NCBI GenBank assembly: GCA_015501585.1
Contig: JADNRY010000020.1
Coordinates: 310,001 to 374,000 of the forward strand
DNA length: 64,000 nt
Direction of reading: 5' to 3'
Origin: Rhodocollybia butyracea
Taxonomy: Eukaryota; Basidiomycota; Agaricomycetes; Agaricales; Omphalotaceae
Positions 47,526 through 61,600 of this stretch are shown one piece after another. The notes beneath the pieces are model-generated. The model was not told where the DNA came from. It did no database searches and was given only the letters and a program-made list of their open reading frames with translations. Numbering within the stretch: the first letter of the stretch is position 1; every line of letters begins with the position of its first letter. A program made the position numbers and the translations under genes.

Positions 47526-49445
47526 TTAAGCTAAAAATTTATCAAGCAGATGGTTCAAATCCTTCCTCGAGGACCCGTCCTTCATATTCCATGCCTGCCC
47601 AATTTCATCTGCCATGGCTTCAAAGTTCTCTCTGACTATAAACCCTTCATTTCCTCTTAGTCTATCAACTAAGTCCTCGATTTCTGCCTTGCAAGATGCA
47701 TCTGTAAATGCAGGGAGCTCCTTGCATTTGTATGGAATTCGTGTACCGTCGACTCCAGTTCGCACCTCTACAAGCTCGAAGCCTGCTTTGATATGGGTCA
47801 TACGTAGGGCATTGTAAGGCTGATCAGCCTGGAACGGCCAGAAAATCCTACAATTTACAGCAGTTAGAAAAATAATTCAAAAATAATGGTAATAAACGCA
47901 CTGAGGGACGCGATACAGGAACGCCTCCTGCATGCTGTTCCATCCTCCATGGGTACAAAACCATCCCGTTACCGGATGTGAGAGGATCCTCTCCTGAGGG
48001 ACCCATGGTAGCTCCATGGCGATTCCACAGTCTGCGATCTGCTTTTTCCTCTCCTCCGGGAATTGTTGAAATGCTGAAGAATGGGAGAACAAGAATGGTT
48101 GTCTTTTCTCTATCAAACCTTCGATCACGGCCCAAATTCTGTCCGACATTTCAGGCCAAAAAACGGTGCCAAAGGAAATCTAATGGTCCTGCGATTAGAA
48201 GTGATCTGAAGGTTTACAAAGAAGACGTACGTATAAAAGTGACTTAGAACCAAACTCTTTATGGATTCGGTTCAGAAAAGCCTCTACCACGGGATCTGAT
48301 TCACTCGCACTCGTTTGGGGTGGTTTGGCTTCCATGGACAACGGTCCGATAGTGTACCACACCTTGTTCATTGAGGTATACCATTCTTCGGCCTTAGCAA
48401 TGGCTTCTGGTTCGTATGCATTGGCAGAAACACAGATTATCCCATCAGCTTCCCGGATATATATGGAACCCATTTTTTCAACCAAAGCAGACAACTGTGT
48501 TAGCGCCGTCTACAAAGGATGGCATGAGTTGGTAATTATAAATGCCAGTATTCAGTTTAACCAACCTTTTGAGGAAACCATTCATAGTCGTACGAAGTGT
48601 CGATCCCTGGTATATTTACAATATTACCGACAAGCTCATGCCACTATCAATAGCGAGGTAAACCCATGAAAAACTGTATGCAATCATGAACGACATGCCT
48701 GAATGTTTTCACCAGCAAAAATCCTCTTCTTTGTCTCTGCCCGTCCTTCAGGAGTCTCTAGCTCTGGGACCACTACACCACCTAGATGGGGCGGCCCGAA
48801 TACTCGAAGGAGTGAACCTGCATTGGCAGTCCACCACGCAAGGATAGGAACACTTTCCCCTGACACTGCCCGGATAGCCTCATAGGCATACGCCGTAAAC
48901 GGCTGGGGAAATTTGAGCAAAGAACGACATAAGCAATATTGATGAAAAACCCACATCGATTATTGCCAAAGTGGGACAAGAAAGTCCACTGATGGTCTTC
49001 CCTGAAGTGTTGCACGTAACAGACGCGGATGTGTAGAGAGCGGTAAAAGTGGGGGCAAATAAATCTAGTGGTTTCATCATGTCATTGTCAGATGTCGGTT
49101 CACTTATATCAATGACACTGAAGGGAATGAGTTCAGGAAAATTGAAATGACGGCCACAAACGAGCGTACTTGAGGCGTGATTCAAGGGCTTCATACTGAT
49201 CAGAGGGCAACCGCTTGAGCTCCGCGATAATTTTCGAGTAAAGATGAGAGCCAGTGAGATAAGTCACAACTGTTTCTGGTTGAGCTTCAAGAATGCGAGT
49301 GACGAAGGCACAGAGAGGTTTGTTGTGGCCTAATTGATCGCGTCAAAAGCCAGCACCGATATGAATATGAAATCAGAAGCGCACCCCATGCAAAAGCGAA
49401 AGCGTGAACTACTACATGCTTCTGGTTGTTCGAAATAGAGCCCAT
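47526..49445 (-). CDS. UDP-glycosyltransferase, GT1 family
   Basis: Multi-exon gene, start ATG at 49445 (MGSISNNQKHVVVHAFAFAW), stop at 47526. The first intron removal gives AWGHNKPLCAFVTRILEAQ, the catalytic-His N-terminal loop of GT1 enzymes. Near 47920-48020 the donor-sugar signature reads WVPQERILSHP, then GWFCTHGGWNSMQEAF, the PSPG-like box, followed by the C-terminal part with AGFELVEVRTGVDGTRIPYK. Basidiomycete relatives glucosylate small hydrophobic acceptors; the acceptor cannot be told. An in-frame ATG 33 bp upstream (49478) is a possible alternative start. Only 109 bp separate its stop from the importin start. Inner exon edges were not all resolved. Confidence 0.85.
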
Positions 49446-52400
49446 AGTCAACGAAGTAGTATTATTTGGGTTTTTCAAGTTAAAGGTTGGTCTGTGAGTA
49501 GGGAACTGGGATACCCTCCAGTTGCATATTCACGAATTTATAGCTGAAAATATAATTGGGGGTGTCAGCGCTCAGCGATAGCATCACCTTTCAACAGTTG
49601 TGAAAGATTCCATAGCCCCACCTGAGCGTCTGCTTCGGGCATAGCATTAAGGTCCAAGGTCCAACAAACCGAGAAAGCCCAAGTATATAGAATCATGTGT
49701 TTCATATTTTGTTTCAATTTGAGATAAACAATTTTGTTTCAGTTTTGAATTACCAAGGTAGGCAGATATAAACGGAAAAACCGGCCTCGTTGACTTATCG
49801 TTGACTCGGTTTGCCGCTGTGACCGACGCTGATCCGACGGAGCGATTCTTGGTGGGTTATAAGTTATAACCAGACGACTCGTTCCCTCGCACGAGAACCC
49901 ACTCAACTACTTGCTCATGATTCGGGATCAAGGAATCAAGATGGCGTTCAGTGATATCACATGGCCTTCGTGATATATCTAGCTTTGATCAACTGCATAT
50001 GGCAAGGATCAAGGATCAACACTATCGCTTGCAATTGCACTTGCAGTGCTGTTAAGTTCAAGGAAACGGATAAAAAAAATAAAGAAGTTTCACTAGCTGA
50101 CTGAGCTACACAAGAGCTACATCAAGTAGCCAGCTAGATATGAGCAGAATACTCCTGGTGCCTGATTGTGGCAAACAATTACGAGTCCTGAATGTAATGA
50201 AGGCTCGTCCTTATGGCCGGTTTTGCGTGGGAATTTTGTCCCAATTGGGGCTGATCTTGCCCAAATTTGGAGAATCGTTTCACCATATTTAGAAATGTCA
50301 AAGCGCCCGTCATGTGACTCCGTGGATTTATCGGCGTTCCCATTTTCGCTTACGCCGCTTACCGTCACACTGCTTCCTTTGTGTGCTGCTGCAAATTTCA
50401 AAAGTACACTTGAACCCTACCCTAAGCTTTTTGATACTTAATTGCCAAGTGCAAACCTCTTGCCATGCGGGGTCGACTGCAGTTATCAGTGCCTGCCAGA
50501 GGTTAAACAAGCAATTTCTGCTTAAAGTCCTGATTTTCTGACAATCCTTGCACTGAGTCAGTGTTTGTTATTGACTTTTCAGAATCTCAGGCTGATTCCG
50601 CAGCATGGACCTTTTACTGGATGCGCTGGGATTATTGTTACCTTTTCCATACTTATGAAATCTCAAACTAGTGTCTTGCAGGACTCGTACCTGCCACACG
50701 CTTGGCGTGGTGGCCCACACTCGCAAGTCAACATTGGAAGAGGCCATCCAAATTCCCTTCACATGGTTATGGAGCAATTATGGAGGGAACTGGGCTTTCA
50801 CGCGATATGTTATACCGATGCACGGTGTGCTTGAATGGTCTTCCTTGGTGGCTTTGTTTAACCTTATATAGTCGTGTTCGAGATGGTTTCTGTACCTGCG
50901 TAGCTCCTAAGCATAATAACATCCACTACCTTTGGTCACCACACCAGGCCATCTAGGCTTTCTTAGGTTGCTCACCACATGGGGTCTCCGAAGGGTAAGG
51001 TAACTGGATGCCCTGATTGAAAGTAGCATAGCAAGCTGACTGGAAACAAGGGAAACGAAATGAGATACCTAACGGTATAGTGTATCATTGCGTGTCCCAC
51101 AACATTCTGTTTTTCAGATAAGACCAGAAAGTGAGCGCGCAGACTGACTCCAGCGGGCTCACCCAGATAGACAGTCTCTGTTTTTAAACTGATTTCTGGC
51201 TCTAATCTTCCATACTTAGTCATACATCACATCCTATGAAACAAGTTGAACTTGAGTTGAACGGATGTCAGTGCTTTACGGTGAAAAAGGTTTGCATTAC
51301 CAGCCCCCATATCTACCAAGTATTATCCATCCGTGTAGGCTAAGATCAACCTATCTTTCCCCTAGCAGCAATAAGTATATTCATCCTGACAGCCCAATCT
51401 CGGTGTTCCCAAGACATTGGTTCACGTGACAAGATAGTGGTCAAAGCTAGTTATATCGACAATCATTTCAAATTCGAACTTTCGAAGACTTCATGACTCA
51501 AAAAAAGTGCAGTATCAATGTAAAGGGTATTTTCGCTTAGAAAAAACTCGGCTACCGGCAGGAAACAGTAGGAACCAGGTCAAGCCCTCCCCTGAGCCTA
51601 GCCTGAGCCCGACTTTACAGATGTATTTATAGACATCAGTCAACCTCGGATTTTGCTCGGAATGTAAAGATACCGCGAATTTTTGAAATCAAAGTTTTTT
51701 TGCACATGCTCCAGACACAGGACTCCCAGTTCTCCCTTGGACAGGCCACTCTAATTTGTCCCCTTGTGGCGCTTGAGGTACTATCCGAGATATAATCAGT
51801 GGTTCTTGAGTAGTAAAATATATATGTAGTACACTACTGATTGTGATCATCAAGAAGACTTGGATATCAGTTCATCTTTAGTTTGTACCCACTACTGCGT
51901 GGTAGAAAAATAGTTATGATTTGCTTCTTTGCCTTCCAACATGAAAGATATGCTCCTGACGACCTCAAGTAAACCTCATCTGCCGCTTAGTGGCCACTTC
52001 TATGCATTTTAATTAGAAAGTAATTTAGAATCAAAGCCGGAAATTGAAGGTGTGGGAAGTGTATGTGGTTTACTCAAGGCAGGTTTCATTTACTCTGTTT
52101 CAACTTCCCCAGAAGGTCGAAATATATTATCACCTCAGAAAGCCCTACGAACTTGCCTAGGAAAAACACAATACATTTAATATATTTCTTTCATGATTGT
52201 GGCTCCCGCATTGTATAACGCTGTACAACGATCAGTACCGCCGAGAGTATGTGGGTACCTATCTAGGATACCATCAAAATCCACATGCATTCTTTCAAAC
52301 ACTAGATGTTCTAACAGTAAACTGGACGAAGCAAGTTATCGTTGAGTCCTTGCATACTTTGCCTTCCTCCTGGCCTTCTCCTCCACTGACAGCTGTTTTT

Positions 52401-52466
52401 CTACGCTGTGTTGCACTGACATTACTCTCGTCCTTGTCTTCTCGTTCAGAAGTTGCAAGATACTGT
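49446..52466. other. Intergenic, 3 kb, no supported gene
   Basis: Many stops in all frames; short frames near 50560-50960 and 50972-51223 have no recognisable domain. Possibly decayed mobile DNA, but I found no terminal repeats. Confidence 0.4.
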
Positions 52467-54152
52467 TCAATACAGTTCTCCATTTTTTTGCTGGATCATG
52501 GCAGACCAATTAGAATCGATGCCATCGTTTGTTGTACCAGATAGATCTTTCAAGGATAGCTGCCACTGGAAATCGAAACCCCAGCCATGAGTGATCAGAG
52601 CGGAGTCGTCAGACTCGTTGGTGAGTGAAGGATGAGAGATTTGGGACTGAAGATGAAGAGCAGATGAAGCAGCCAAGAGGCCACCTTCCTCTCTCCACCA
52701 CCTGACGAAATAAGTTGCCGCCCGGGAAATATCGAGCTCTGCTCCGCGTTTGACCATCCCCATGCGTTGGGCAAGCTTGGTTAATAGCTCCTCCAAATCA
52801 ATTGTAGGCTGTGTGCCTTCTGGCAACAGGGTGAGGTAGGCTGGTGCTAGTATGGAACAGGGTAAGTATATTCATGGTTAAAAGAGGGGATAAATGCATA
52901 CAGATCGGGTTCAATACATTGAGCCGGTAAAGCAGGTAGGAGGCAAGGGTCTCCATATCATACAATCCTTCTTTAATACCGGCTGTGAAAAAGTAAGAAA
53001 CACGAACGGTTCCGACCATCTGCGGTACACCTTACGTACCTATTAAAGCCAATTTTACCCCCCTTTCGGCGCCTGCATCTCCTTGGCCGAGGAAGGGAAG
53101 CATAACGCCTGGTGTATCAAAGGCATACACCAAGGGGTCTACAGAAAGCTTCAGCCTCGTAGATAGAGCTTGAGTTAAACCGGGCTGAGCGGACGTCCTG
53201 AACGCTTTCGGTGTTTCTAATTCCGCGTACGACGCGTAATTGTATAATGGGATATGAAAAAAGTGTGGTGCGGTGTCATAAAAATCATTTTCCTACAGTA
53301 AAGTGCAACGTCACTTACTTCCTTTGATACCCATGTTTCTCAGGGCATTGAGAAGTGTCGATTTTCCAACGTTAGGCATCCCAATAACTAGGACATTAAG
53401 CTCCGGGGTATGAGGATACCTGCGAGCTATATCTAAAGTAGTGCGAGGCAGAATTCTGATATAGCGAATTTCCATTGGAAGTTAAATGATCGGGGCTACC
53501 CACCTACTAGTGTCTTATTGAGATCGCGAATATCTCGTGGTTTTTGCCAGGAGGTGAAGGTCACATGTTGGTCAGGACATTTTTTAGCCATTGCGAGGCG
53601 AAAAGGCTGCAGTAAAAATGTTCAAGCGAGAAAAAGGAAATCGGAAAGCTTCCTTACTTCCATCCCCCAATCTGGAACAAGGTCCCTTTTGTTAAGCACG
53701 ACTAAGCGTTCGCAGGGTACGGCATTAATAACTCTACGGGCAAGGTCATTCGCGTCCCAGCCACGTTCGAGTCTCCATTTTCTAAGGGCACCTGTTACCA
53801 AACCAAGTTAGTATAAAGAAGGATAAATGAAATGAAACTGGGGGAAAGAGAACGGATGAGGTGCCACTGCAGATCTTGCAACGAAGAGTTGCCACTTCAA
53901 TTGCGTCATGTGCAGCCAATGACCCTCTGTAAGCCAAAAATCATGTTACCGAGTGCAGACATCCGTATTCTACCAACCTTCTAGGGAACGGTTTATGCTA
54001 GTTAAAGGAAGTCGCGAGTCCCTGATTTCGATAACTACGTCTGTGCGAGTCAATAAAGTCGGTAGCATTCGAGTAAACTTCATCATGTGTCCGGGAAACC
54101 ATGATAGTGGAGCAGGAAGCAGAGGCAAAGGTATGTAAGTTAGAGGCGCCAT
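52467..54152 (-). CDS. Mitochondrial ribosome-associated GTPase MTG1
   Basis: Multi-exon gene from ATG at 54152 (MAPLTYIPLPLLPAPLSWFP) to the stop at 52467. The circularly permuted G-motif order of the YlqF/MTG1 family is clear: WFPGHMMKFTRMLP then DVVIEIRDSRLPLTSINRSL; G4 as VVLNKRDLVPDWG near 53690; G1 as VIGMPNVGKSTLLNALRNMG near 53340-53390; G3 as AFDTPGVMLPFLG near 53100; and a C-terminal LYDMETLASYLLYRLNVLNP. In yeast and animals MTG1 acts in assembly of the mitochondrial large ribosomal subunit at the inner membrane. The last ~60 residues are less conserved and the 3' end could hold a further intron. Confidence 0.92.
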
Positions 54153-54982
54153 CCATTCCGCTATCTAAAGTTAGCACAAAAACGCGTCAGATTTCAGGAT
54201 TGGAGTGAATAGTGTGCGGTATAGGAGGACACGAAAGAGTTTTTTCAAAAAGCCTGCTCTTCATCGGTTTCTTGTCAAGTAGAGCCATAAAGAGGGTGTG
54301 CATACGCTCTCAAAGCACATTACAACAACCGCCCTCCATAGCCGTGTATACCAAAGCAAAAAAACTCACAAAACCGATTTTGCTCTTGAATGGGAATGTC
54401 AAAGTGACACTGTTCTTAAGCGCGCAATTGATTAATAAGCGCCTGACATTGAAAGCTACAGCCTTTAGAGTGACCAACGGAGTAGATTACAAGATTCGTG
54501 ATACACACGTCGTACATAGTCATATCGTCGAAGTAGTTTACTCAGCTCTGCATCAGAGACGACGGCGACGGCAACAAGTGGTGGCAATAAGTATTATAAC
54601 AATGAACATGTATGGCGTTTGGATAGCTAATCCTGCAATTCCCAACTGATTAGTCCAAAGGAAAGAGATACCAAAATAGAAGCCGAGAACCCCAACGACA
54701 AGATATAAAGAAAGGTGATGGATACAAGAGTGAATGCAGCGCATTGGACAGGTATTTGGGACAGGAAACAGTAGAGATGTATATAACCTACAGAGTGAAG
54801 ATGAAAGCAGAGCGATTAACGATAGCACGGGTGAACGGATCGTGAGTGAAGCATACGCTACGAGAACGAAGGTACGAGAACTTTTGAATTTTGGGCGGGA
54901 AGCAAGTATGGCCCGATATCTACTGAAATCAAGGATAGGAGAATTAATGAACGGTTACAGGTGAAGTAAAAAGACTCACAGT
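54153..54982. other. Intergenic, no supported gene
   Basis: A minus-strand frame at 54553-54828 has two hydrophobic segments (YLVVGVLGFYFGISFLW; YMFIVIILIATTCC) but no ATG, so it is not called. Confidence 0.35.
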
Positions 54983-55718
54983 TCATACCCAACCCTCTTT
55001 ACCAACTCCAATGGCATCGAAATTCTTGCCACTGCGAGTACGCCGCTCTTGGAGAATAGGAACGGCATCTAAATTTATCAGCTTCTCCGACGGTGGAGGA
55101 GAGCCTTCTACCCAGCCCTTCCAGCCTTTCCTGGCCGCTGGCCGCTTCTTCTTGTTTGCCACGAGGTTCCTGGGACAAATCCATGATATCCTCATCATCG
55201 TCTGGTGTATGAGGCCTCTTGGAAGAAGTACGAGAGGTACTAGATGAGTTAGACGGCCCGGGAGTAGAGTAAGGCGACGAAGCAAGCGGAGGCGGTGACG
55301 GAGGCGTAACCGACTCTGATCGTTCCCTTGAACACGTCGCAAACTGAATAGTAGGTCGAGATGCCCATGTTTGTGTAGGAGGAGCCGTAGATGCCTGATG
55401 AAGCTGAATGTTAGCTGCGCTCGAACCCGGTATCGCGTTATTCCCCGCCACTTCACTCTCCACATTGATCTCTGCTAGCTTTCGTCTCTTTCTTTCTCTT
55501 TCTCGTTCTCGCTTCTCTCGTCTCTCCAGCTTCCTTATTCTCCTGGCTTCCTCGTCCTTTTCACCTGGATAATAAGGCGGGACACCGTTTAGCAGCGAAG
55601 TCAACACGTCGCGAGCTGGTCGAATATCAAAAGCCCCAGCCATGACAGCTGTGGCGTTACGGCGCATACGCTTTGCAGGATTGATAACAGGCCTCTGGAA
55701 GGGGATAGTCAATGCCAT
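54983..55718 (-). CDS. Basic, Ser/Pro-rich uncharacterised protein with an apparent frameshift
   Basis: ATG at 55718 opens MALTIPFQRPVINPAKRMRR and ARDVLTSLLNGVPPYYPGEK, then a long charged helix (EEARRIRKLERREKRERERE) and a Ser/Pro-rich part to DDDEDIMDLSQEP near 55180. In that frame the rest is uneven and stops at 54999. In the adjacent frame the DNA encodes RKGWKGWVEGSPPPSEKLIN and RRTRSGKNFDAIGVGKEGWV, ending at 54983, which has the look of a conserved C-terminus. No splice pair joins the two frames, so I infer a 1-nt indel near 55170-55190, real or from assembly. Family unknown to me; nuclear location is plausible from its charge. Confidence 0.6.
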
Positions 55719-58670
55719 CGCGCAAGAAAGCGAAAATAAAGATGTGGGTAGAAAAAGAAGGAACGAAAATGGTGGAGTAAGGCTTGTTATACGCTTACGG
55801 CAATCAACCTGTATCAACAAAAGTGGGCACGTGCCTGCCCTATTTCGAGATCGCTGTAAGCGACCATCTATCTCCATTTGCACTTACCGCGCCGGCGTAT
55901 ATGCTCACTGTGAGTACATTAGTCATTTCAACTCTCCGACTCCGTCTGGACCATGGGATGAAGAGTCCCCTCCACACCTTTGCCATGTTTTTTATTTGTC
56001 GTTTTACCCTCGTCTCACCTCACTTCGGCCTTGTGCGTATGGGCTGTAGCTTCTTCTCACCCTTGATTTAATCTTCATCTTGATCAGCCAATCACCTCTC
56101 TCTGCAGCAGTGACTCGCTGCGACTTATCTGATCCTCACCGGCCGCCCGGATCTTCCCTACTGAAAAGACAAAGCCTTTGATACATCTGTGGGAGTCAGC
56201 GTGACTTCAATCAATTGCCCCCTCACTCAAAACACTAGTTCTTCCATTCCATTTTAATGATGGATGATCAAGATATGAGATGCAAGAAAGGTGCCAACTG
56301 TCATCCCATTGTTCTTTTTTACAAGCTTCAGTTAAAGAACAAGACAAGGTGAGTATATCACTTACATACCTACAATGACTCCACAGGAACCATTGATAAC
56401 ACTAGCAACGAGAAGGTGTTTCAATGGTGGAAGATCAGGGGAACCTCTTTTGGTACAACCTCTACTACCAAGCTGTGAAAGCGCTCGCGTTTGCTGGTAT
56501 ATTCAAGGCGCTCACAGAAGGGATCCGTAGCCCATTGCACTCGTGACTGTCCACACAAACACCGCCTCCTTATCCGATTTGTGGCGATAAACGTTATAAG
56601 CCCCGCATGTTATCCTGCCTTATATGTCTCTCACTAGGAGGCTAAGGTTGATCTTCTTTTTATTTTGCTTCATGTGACTGCCAATGAACTCAAAATCATA
56701 TATTGCTGTGGGCGGCCATTATTCATTGTTCATTATTGATTATCGATTTTCAGTTCTCTCATACAGGAAAAAATATGTTAAGAACGCGCATATATGCTGT
56801 TGTTAGCAGATAAAAATGTATACCTTTGAGCGTGTAACGTGTCCCGTATCCTCGGGTTGATCAGTATACAGGACCTCTTCCTATTCATACTTGGCACAAT
56901 CCGTGGGACCCGTGAAACCCCCAAGGTTCGGATTCTATTCGATACCATTAATACGCCCGGAGATCCCACTTTGCATGCTTCTCCGGGACTAAGTATTGTC
57001 ACATAGGACTTGGATTTGTTTATTAATCCTATCCGTATCAGCTGCGCAAACTCCATTTTATAAAAATAGCTGTTTTGGAACTAGCCCTACTTGGTGTAAA
57101 CGACATGCAGTAATTGAATCATCAAGCGACATATTTTTCCAGGTCACGAAACCAGTGAACAATATAACCTTTCCGCGGCGCCTCTCAAATTTCCCCACAA
57201 GCCTTGCTCAAGCGCCAGTCCGGCGTTGGTTCTGGCCAGTTCTGACGGGAGTATACTGATATCAAGCCGCCAAGCGCCTTTAAACTTGGCGTTTCTGTAT
57301 TCATGACCCAAAGTTCGCTGTCGAATAGAGTTTTGACACCCTCTATAGAGCAGATAAGGCTAGGGAGGCGTAGGATGCGTTAGATCATTGTAAGGAATAA
57401 TAAGTATCCTGGATATTTGTGGAGTCGCCAGTGAGATTTTTGCTACTTGGCGGTTAAAATTGGTAACTTTTCCCCATCGGGAGCATCTGTCTGCTTGTCT
57501 GCCAAAGTTGTCAATACTCAAGATACGGCACCCTTCAAGAAATGGTCGACAATCTCATCCATAGATGCAGCAATCCATAACTATAGAACCTTATTCTCTA
57601 CTTCTCAGTAGTCATCTGATGACCTTGTTTGCAGAGACGACCCAGTTCTTGATTAATCTCCGCACCCGGATGTGATCGTATACGAGGGGAACCAATCAAC
57701 CGTCACCTTCTATAGCAACTCGATATAACGCTTTCAACGATGGTTCAGCAGCTGATAGAAATGCTCCTAGCGGCCCCGATAGAAATTTCTCGCTCTGTGG
57801 GAGCATTTGATGTAGGTACGCGGAGGTACACGTTGGATGCATGGGTTGTTCAAGGATCATTCCACCAACTACATCAGGATGGGTATATTTTTAAAAATAA
57901 TACGGGCAAAGTGGGATCAAAGACAGTGTTTGAAGGCCTTCGGCATTGGCGTAGATTAGTTATAGGCAAGGCAGCTGGAAGGACACTGTCGAGCGGTGTT
58001 TTCCGTTGAGGCCCGCGAAATATCGGCCTACAAGGAGCTTAGGTGAATAAATATCTCCGGCTATAGTGACTCTATACGAGTCCGCACCCGAAACTCTCCA
58101 TGTATTTTTCGGACAGTGGGCAGGCCAGCTTTGGAGCCCTTCAATTCGGAGCTTCAGAAATATGATAGAATTCTATATCTTGGGCGACTGACTTCCTCTG
58201 ACACAGTGTAGTCTATAGACCCATCTTTTGTAAATTTGAGTTTTGTTGACGCATCCCCACCTCATCCAGCAGCACAGGTGCGAGAAAACATCGGGAAAGT
58301 CCAAATGGGGATTGCCGACCAATATAATTGACACGTCCCGTAATATTCGGCACAGCCACAGTAGAACGAGCATCCAGAACACGATAGAGGCGAGCCTAGG
58401 AAGGCTGGAACAGAGAGTAACAGAGAGTGAATTTGAGACTCGCAAATCTGAAAAAAGGTATATATTTAATTAACTAGTATTTGGCCAGTAGACCCGGCCG
58501 TGTGTGCAGATATATTACAGGTGTTTGAGTGTAATCCGTGAAGGTTTAGTACATGTGGTTGAATTTAATATAGTTGATCTAACGCGTGTGTCGCTGGAGC
58601 CGGAGGTTACTGTACAAATCGAGACAAAAATACAAAACGAATCTCTTGACCAAAAGTCAGAAAAAAAATC
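55719..58670. other. Intergenic, 3 kb, no supported gene
   Basis: AT-rich stretch with only short frames. It separates the uncharacterised gene's promoter from the kinase gene's 3' end. Nothing recognised. Confidence 0.4.
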
Positions 58671-61600
58671 TCAAATCGCCACTCCCAGTCGCGGCGGTTC
58701 CATCACCGGTGTACTAGTCATAGCAGGGCTAAAGTTCGAGTACGGATTCTCTCCACGACCATATCCTAAACCATCGTCATACACTTCCTTCAGCTTCCTC
58801 CAAACTGCCCTGAAAGTTGACGTAGAACCCTTCTCTTGAACAACGATCATCGCGGAAGCATACCCGTGCGCAGAAGCAGCCATCAGGTTCGGACTAAGAA
58901 GAGGACTCTGTGGAGGGCTCTTGGGACCACAGCCGAGGGTGCTACTCCTCACACGAGCGCCAGGAGCGGGGACGAGACGATGTCCGCTTGACGGTGGCGT
59001 CGCAGGAGACTCGAAAAGTATACAGGATCCGGCTTCTTCTCCAAGGGCGGTGAGCTCAATCCTAAATTTGAGTGGTTTCAAACCTAAGTGTGTCGACACA
59101 TCTGTAGTCGATTCTTCGACTCTACAACGGAGCGGGGAACTGTCGGGATCACCCCCGGCTCGGAAGGATGAGCATCGACGACAACACCAAAAGAAGCAAG
59201 TAGGTTGAGAAGATCTCGGCGAGTCTTGGAAACGTCACTGGTAGAGTATAGGATGCTGTGAGCGGAGTTCTTGCTAGACCAACCGAAGAGACTGGTGAGC
59301 CAACCCTTGAATTCGCCTACGACCGGAGAAGCAAGTCCCGCCTTGGTAGAAATGCTGTTCATCGGCGGAGAAAAAGCGATGGGGGATCCGAGAGCAGATA
59401 TTGTAGAGCCTTTACGATTGAGAGGCGGAGATGTTTCCAAAGGAGGAGCTGAAACGAGGAAGAAGATTTGTCCAGTCAGAATATTGACGATAGACCAAAT
59501 TATTAATGAGTTCTCACGACGAGGTCTTTTATCCTTCTTTACCTTTCCACCATTTCGGTCCTCAGTGACACCAACAGCATGCTTCAAGTTACCTGTATCT
59601 GCGAAGAGATTCTTCCCGACGGTGGTTTCGTCCGCGATTACATAGCTCCAAGATTCATCTCCTGTTCCAGTTCCAGCATTCTCCTTATTTTCCTTATCTG
59701 CGTTTTTGGAAGCACGTTCAACAGTTGACACCGTCCTACGTCGGTTACTCTTGGGAGACTGGAAACGCTGTTGCTGATAAGATGCCTGACGCACTTGAGA
59801 TCGCGGTGGTTGCTGGGGACGGATCTCCGGAGTTTGTGGATCTTGGCCAATATCAGAAGCTTCAACAACAGGCTTCTGCGTAGAAAGCCAGTTAACATGT
59901 TCCGCGAGACCGTTGAGTTCCGATTGGAGCACGGGGTCATGGGTCTTGGGGGCGGTAAGAAGAGGCAACGGCTGCAGAGGCAGAGCAAGTGGAGGAAGGA
60001 GCGGTGGCGGTGATGACTTGTGGACGTCACTGGCTTCTATATTGCCAGATACAGCTCGGAGGGGGATCGGAGCATGGACAGTGATGGTGCTACCTGCCGT
60101 ACTCGATCCACTAGAGCTGTCCTTGCTAGAACTTACAGAAGAAGTATCGTTCTTCAATGTTTCGTTTCTGTGAAGCTGAGTAGTCTGTGAATGAGGTCGG
60201 CCCGGCATCGGGGGTCGTGCACCAACGCGTTTGTCCTCCTCCTCCATACTCACACCAGCTGTAGTTGTCGATCGGGCCCTAGCGGGACGCGGGTAAGGTC
60301 GGTGTGATGGCGTGTCTTGAATCGGATGCATTACGGGAGGAGATTGAACCGTAGATAGGTTTGATGCAGGAGAAGAACGAGCAGATGTTGAGGGAACATA
60401 AGAAACAGAATATTTGTCGGGACGGGGCTGAGAATACGTGTTCCCTCGTTTTGGAGGCTGCGGACGTGGGCCTCCAAGACTACCATTGACGACACCACTA
60501 GCTCTACCGCCTGCAGTACCCATTGCGAAGGAAGACTTGGGTTGGGATGAATTCCTAGAGGACCTGGTGGATGCCGTGTATGGGGTAGTATAAGACGACT
60601 GGCTGAAATTACGCTCGTAAGTCGGTCGTGGAACATTTCGCAATCTAGGATCTCCAGGAGTGCTAGTCCTACCTCTGGTGGTAGACTGAGAAGAGGTCGT
60701 GGAAGAAACAGTAAAGTTACGGGCCATTAGCGGCGGCAAAAGTCCGTACGCCGGTTGATGATCAGAACCGTCCTGAACGCCATCAAGAGCGTGTCGCGGA
60801 AGAGATACTGGAGACCTGAGGTGCGACGAATTACCGTAGTTAACTACTTCACCACCTCGACCAGCCTCGGAGTGCTTCACGATCGTACTGCCCAAACCCG
60901 AGGTATCAAGTTCCCAGCCTAGATTGAACGTAACACTGCCTTGCATACAATTGGCAGAAGAGGCTTCGTCCATGGTACCGTCCGACGATGCAAGTTGCTC
61001 GGCTTCCTCGTGATGTCGACGCAATAACCAATAAAAAGCTTTGGTGTGTACACCGTTCCCTGCGGGAGAACCAAGGTCCCTTAAAATGGCCTCCTTATTT
61101 GCATAACGACCCCAGATAACGTTGAGGGAGAAAAGAATTTCGGGATCGACGGAAGAAGGATCGGTAATGGGCGGGACAATGTGCTAGGCGAAGGAGGTAA
61201 CACGGGGTCCGAGGAACTAGACGCGACACTGTGGTGACGAAGAGCGGCGGGCGAGGTATTGAGCCATGGGTGAGCGAGAATTTCTGGGATCTGAAAGAGT
61301 GTCGTTGATGTGTCGTAAAAGTGCATATAGGAGAGTGACTTACCGTAATGCGCTCGTTGACGTCAACGACGAGCATCTTGGACAGCAAATCCTGAGCACT
61401 TTGATCGATATCCTTCGGCATAGCGAACTTTCCAATCTTGACCTTTCCTAGTAGAACCTTGACATCCTTGTCATCGAAAGGAAGAGTACCCGTGAGCATC
61501 ACGTATAAAACAACCCCACAACTCCAGATATCGGTAGCGTTCCCAGTGTACCTATGGCCATTGACGATTTCTGGGCTGGCGTAATGAGGAGAGCCACAAC

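Noticed and set aside
54553..54828. Small membrane-protein-like frame
   Set aside because: No ATG start and no neighbouring exon; hydrophobicity alone is weak evidence.
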